7,928 nt of DNA, from the NCBI GenBank assembly GCA_021298045.1, contig JAJTHY010000037.1:1-7928 (forward strand). Reading direction: 5' to 3'. Of the stretch, positions 5,874-7,928 are shown one piece after another (position 1 is the stretch's first letter; the number at the start of each line of letters is the position of its first letter). Origin of the DNA: Candidatus Jidaibacter sp. (lineage in GTDB: Bacteria > Pseudomonadota > Alphaproteobacteria > Rickettsiales > Midichloriaceae). The notes under the pieces were generated by a model. It searched no databases, had not been told where the DNA came from, and saw only the letters and a program-made list of their open reading frames with translations. A program made the position numbers and the translations under genes.

Positions 5874-6638
5874 TTGATAGAGTCTATAAAAATTTTATAT
5901 CCAATCTATACTTCATACTCCATTATATGCTTAGTTATAATGGCAGCGCTTAGCTGTATAATAGCGCTTTATTACTTCTTAAAGGCGCGCAAACTTCAGC
6001 AAGACAACTACGCTCAAGCAATGATAGTAAGAAAGATTATTCATGAGGTCAGAGACCCCCTCAATGGTGTGCTAGGGTATTCCGAAATGCTCTATTCCGG
6101 GTATTATGGCAGCGTTGGTCCATTGCAGCAGGGAGTAGTGGAAGATATAATTAATTGCGCAAAGAAAGTATCTGCATTTATCAAAGAATGTAATTTCTTT
6201 TTATTAAATAAAGCAGGTAGATTATATTTTGAATGGAGTAGAATTAACCTTAAAAATCTCATTGAGTCATTGGTCAAAGCCCATCAAAAAGATTTCGACA
6301 ATAATAAAAACCAAGTTAACTTGAGGCTTGTAGAAAAAAGCATTGTAATTGCTGATAAAGGAAAGCTATTGGTTGCACTGGATTCGATTATCCACCACAT
6401 TTCCATTAAGTCCAAGCCCCAGAATGAAATCACCGTGATAATGCAGGAAACCAGAAGCTGTGTTTATATAACCTTCACTTTTTGGCCCCATGAAAATTTC
6501 AACAATAAACTAGACAGCCTAAGTATTACACTGTGCAAAATGATAATAGAGATGCATAAAGGTAGTTTGGCGCTTAAAATCACAGATGATGGCTTTGCTA
6601 ATTTACAGATTATGTTGTATAAGAAAAAGCAAGTTTAA
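5874..6638 (+). CDS. Histidine-kinase-like membrane protein with degenerate ATP-binding domain (254 aa)
   Basis: One membrane helix (about 13-36) is followed by a coiled linker and a HisKA-type dimerisation domain with a clear H-box, KIIHEVRDPLNGVLGYSEML (54-73), His57 being the expected phospho-acceptor. The C-terminal half (about 124-254) has the outline of a HATPase fold: DKGKLLVALDSIIHH (161-175) in the N-box position, and LSITLCKMIIEMHKGSLAL (216-234), like the usual G2 helix and HGG strand. The ATP-contacting residues are missing: there is no N-box asparagine, no DxGxG motif, and no GLGL. It therefore probably cannot autophosphorylate. It resembles a histidine phosphotransferase or pseudo-kinase, fed by another kinase, rather than a true sensor kinase. 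No periplasmic sensor and no adjacent response regulator are present. The TTG start has a good ribosome site. It sits 53 nt before terC on the same strand. Confidence 0.75.
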   Translation: MIESIKILYPIYTSYSIICLVIMAALSCIIALYYFLKARKLQQDNYAQAMIVRKIIHEVRDPLNGVLGYSEMLYSGYYGSVGPLQQGVVEDIINCAKKVSAFIKECNFFLLNKAGRLYFEWSRINLKNLIESLVKAHQKDFDNNKNQVNLRLVEKSIVIADKGKLLVALDSIIHHISIKSKPQNEITVIMQETRSCVYITFTFWPHENFNNKLDSLSITLCKMIIEMHKGSLALKITDDGFANLQIMLYKKKQV

Positions 6639-6653
6639 GACATATGTTAATCA

Positions 6654-6662
6654 TGCTATTAT
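6654..6662 (+). promoter_or_regulatory. Possible extended -10 promoter of terC
   Basis: TGCTATTAT is an extended -10 (TGn plus a 5/6 TATAAT match) in the 53-nt gap before terC. The -35 position (6634-6639, TTTAAG) is weak and overlaps the stop of the preceding gene. The start near 6669 would leave a leader of about 23 nt. Readthrough from the kinase-like gene is the alternative. Confidence 0.35.
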
Positions 6663-6691
6663 AGAACCAATTATATTTTACTACTGCGCTT

Positions 6692-7630
6692 ATGGAATTT
6701 CCTTTATATCTATGGATTGGTTTTATAGTAGTTGTCACTGCAATTACTATTTTAGATCTTAGAACCCTTCACAAAAATCCTCACAATATATCGATGCGGG
6801 AATCCTCTACGATGGTCGCTATTTGGGTGCTATTGGCTTCTATTTTTTGTACCTTTATTTATTTCTACGCAGGCCGTGTAAGGGCCTTGGAATTTATTAC
6901 TGGATATGTAGTAGAGCTCTCACTTAGCATGGACAATGTATTTGTGTTTTTTCTTGTATTTTCCTATTTAAAAATCCCTAGAAATTTGCAGCATAGGGTT
7001 CTTTTCTGGGGCATTTTAGGTGCAATAGCTATGCGCTTAATTATGATAACAGGGGGCATATACATATTCCAGAATTTTGTTTGGGTGTTTTATGTTTTTG
7101 GCGCAATACTAATTATCAGCGCTATAAAAATATTTTTTGTAGATATGCATCAAGATTCATTTGGAAACAACTCTAACGGGTTAATGCAATTACTTACTCG
7201 CTTTGGAAGGTTTTCAAATAAATTGGATGGGGAAAAGTTTATCACAATTGACAAGAAAAGCGGTAAAAAGGTTTTTACACCGCTATTTGTGGCTTTGATT
7301 TTGGTTGAAAAAACAGATTTGGTCTTCGCTCTGGATTCTATCCCAGCTATACTTGCTATCACCCAATCTCCTTTTGTTGTTTTCACGTCCAACATATTCG
7401 CAATACTAGGACTAAGGTCCCTATATTTTGTTGTAGAAGGCTTGGTGGAACGGTTTAGATATTTAAAATATGGCATCTCACTGATTTTGGGTTTTGTTGG
7501 TGTGAAAATGATCGCATCCATCCAAGGATTCCACATGCCAATTGAATATTCTTTAATGTTCATACTGCTAGTATTAATAGGCTCAATTTTGATATCTTGG
7601 CATTTGACAGGTAGAGCAAACCACAAGTGA
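6692..7630 (+). CDS. TerC/Alx-family integral membrane protein (312 aa)
   Basis: TerC-family proteins are inner-membrane proteins tied to manganese export and to supplying metal to exported proteins; the tellurite-resistance name is historical. Both family signatures are present: GYVVELSLSMDNVFVF (71-86, with E75, D81 and N82) and VEKTDLVFALDSIPAI (205-220, with E206, D209 and D215), followed by FTSNIFAILGLRSLYF (231-246). Hydrophobic helices lie at about 3-21, 43-60, 68-92, 103-122, 129-150, 196-222, 228-250, 260-276 and 284-305. A charged cytoplasmic-type loop (about 151-195) separates the two halves, as in Alx. Length is typical. ATG at 6692 has no obvious ribosome site, so a start choice is less certain, but the next ATG (M35) would remove the first helix. 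Function as manganese exporter is by family, not shown here. Confidence 0.9.
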   Translation: MEFPLYLWIGFIVVVTAITILDLRTLHKNPHNISMRESSTMVAIWVLLASIFCTFIYFYAGRVRALEFITGYVVELSLSMDNVFVFFLVFSYLKIPRNLQHRVLFWGILGAIAMRLIMITGGIYIFQNFVWVFYVFGAILIISAIKIFFVDMHQDSFGNNSNGLMQLLTRFGRFSNKLDGEKFITIDKKSGKKVFTPLFVALILVEKTDLVFALDSIPAILAITQSPFVVFTSNIFAILGLRSLYFVVEGLVERFRYLKYGISLILGFVGVKMIASIQGFHMPIEYSLMFILLVLIGSILISWHLTGRANHK

Positions 7631-7704
7631 ACTGCTCCATTTAGCTATAAATATGCAAAATAAGTTTTTCTTAAAATTCCACTAGTATTTATAAATATCT
7701 GTGT

Positions 7705-7710
7705 TATAAA
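7705..7710 (+). promoter_or_regulatory. Probable -10 box of the tRNA gene
   Basis: TATAAA ends 14 nt before the mature tRNA. No convincing -35 box is found at the 17-bp position (around 7682-7687). A perfect AT-only palindrome TATTTATAAATA (7686-7697) lies just upstream. The 7631-7724 gap otherwise holds no recognisable terminator for terC. Confidence 0.35.
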
Positions 7711-7724
7711 ATACAACAACCTTT

Positions 7725-7799
7725 TCCCCGGTAGCTCAGTGGTAGAGCAAGCGGCTGTTAACCGCTCGGTCGCTGGTTCGAGTCCGGCCCGGGGAGCCA
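7725..7799 (+). tRNA. tRNA-Asn (anticodon GTT)
   Basis: All arms pair. The acceptor TCCCCGG pairs with CCGGGGA over 7 bp, the D stem is GCTC with GAGC, the anticodon stem is AGCGG with CCGCT, and the T stem is GCTGG with CCGGC around TTCGAGT. The loop CTGTTAA puts GTT at 7757-7759, reading AAC and AAU. The discriminator base is G7796 and CCA is encoded (7797-7799). No terminator with a T-run follows. Confidence 0.97.
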
Positions 7800-7928
7800 A
7801 ATCAATCTTCTCTTTCAATAATGTCAAAATATATGAGAGAAACCTTTGACACGAACGTACCTGAAATTTTCCATTACTTGTAATTTTAAGCGTATCCGTT
7901 CAGAAGAGCGGCTAAGAAATAGGTGACA
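7800..7928. other. Right-hand end, no gene supported
   Basis: The 129 bases after the tRNA hold only very short frames, for example a 20-codon one from ATG 7821. The final bases contain AGGTGA, which might be a ribosome site for a gene beginning outside the window; this cannot be tested here. Confidence 0.6.

Noticed and set aside
7150..7626. Minus-strand 158-codon open frame inside terC
   Set aside because: It lies opposite a gene with both TerC family signatures and has no promoter or ribosome site of its own.
7645..7827. Minus-strand 60-codon open frame across the tRNA
   Set aside because: It is antisense to the tRNA gene; its apparent protein similarity would be the well-known artefact of translating tRNA.
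7808..7841. TTCTCT/AGAGAA inverted repeat after the tRNA as a terminator
   Set aside because: Only 6 bp with a 22-nt loop and no T-run.
7821..7883. 20-codon frame after the tRNA
   Set aside because: Too short, with no ribosome site and no recognisable protein features.

Overview
The window reads as chromosome from an AT-rich alphaproteobacterium, most likely a host-associated Rickettsiales-type organism. This is inferred from gene content and composition, not from a search. The supporting signs are an AT-rich sequence with short intergenic gaps, Gram-negative outer-membrane porins with signal peptides and a C-terminal aromatic residue, an alphaproteobacterial-looking tRNA-Asn with encoded CCA, a DciA-type helicase loader, and several reduced or degraded proteins (split comM, sensor without output, kinase-like protein with an eroded ATP domain). 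The order and family are not certain.

Layout. Positions 1-2542 (minus strand) hold two tandem paralogous porins. The leftmost runs off the window edge and the second (401 aa) ends at a strong intrinsic terminator at 1287-1313. Each has its own promoter region with repeat or operator-like structure. From 2543 to 2696, divergent promoters serve the second porin and, on the plus strand, a membrane-anchored dCache-like sensor (2697-3677) that stops right after its second membrane helix. An AT-rich long-stem inverted repeat (3725-3792) lies between this gene and the convergent minus-strand cluster. That cluster (5788 to 3822) is comM, interrupted by an in-frame TAA that is immediately followed by ATG, and then dciA, overlapping comM by 4 nt. 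On the plus strand, divergent from comM, are a single-pass histidine-kinase-like protein with an intact H-box but a degenerate ATP-binding domain (5874-6638) and a TerC/Alx-family membrane protein (6692-7630). A tRNA-Asn(GTT) gene follows (7725-7799). The last 129 bases show no supported gene.

How the genes fit together. The porins are outer-membrane channels. ComM (branch-migration helicase of natural transformation) and DciA (replicative helicase loader) are both DNA-metabolism proteins and are probably co-transcribed. TerC is a metal-ion (manganese) transport family. I see no complete new system. The features most worth checking are the comM nonsense codon with its stop-start junction, the output-less Cache sensor, the pseudo-kinase and the regulatory repeats at the porin promoters.
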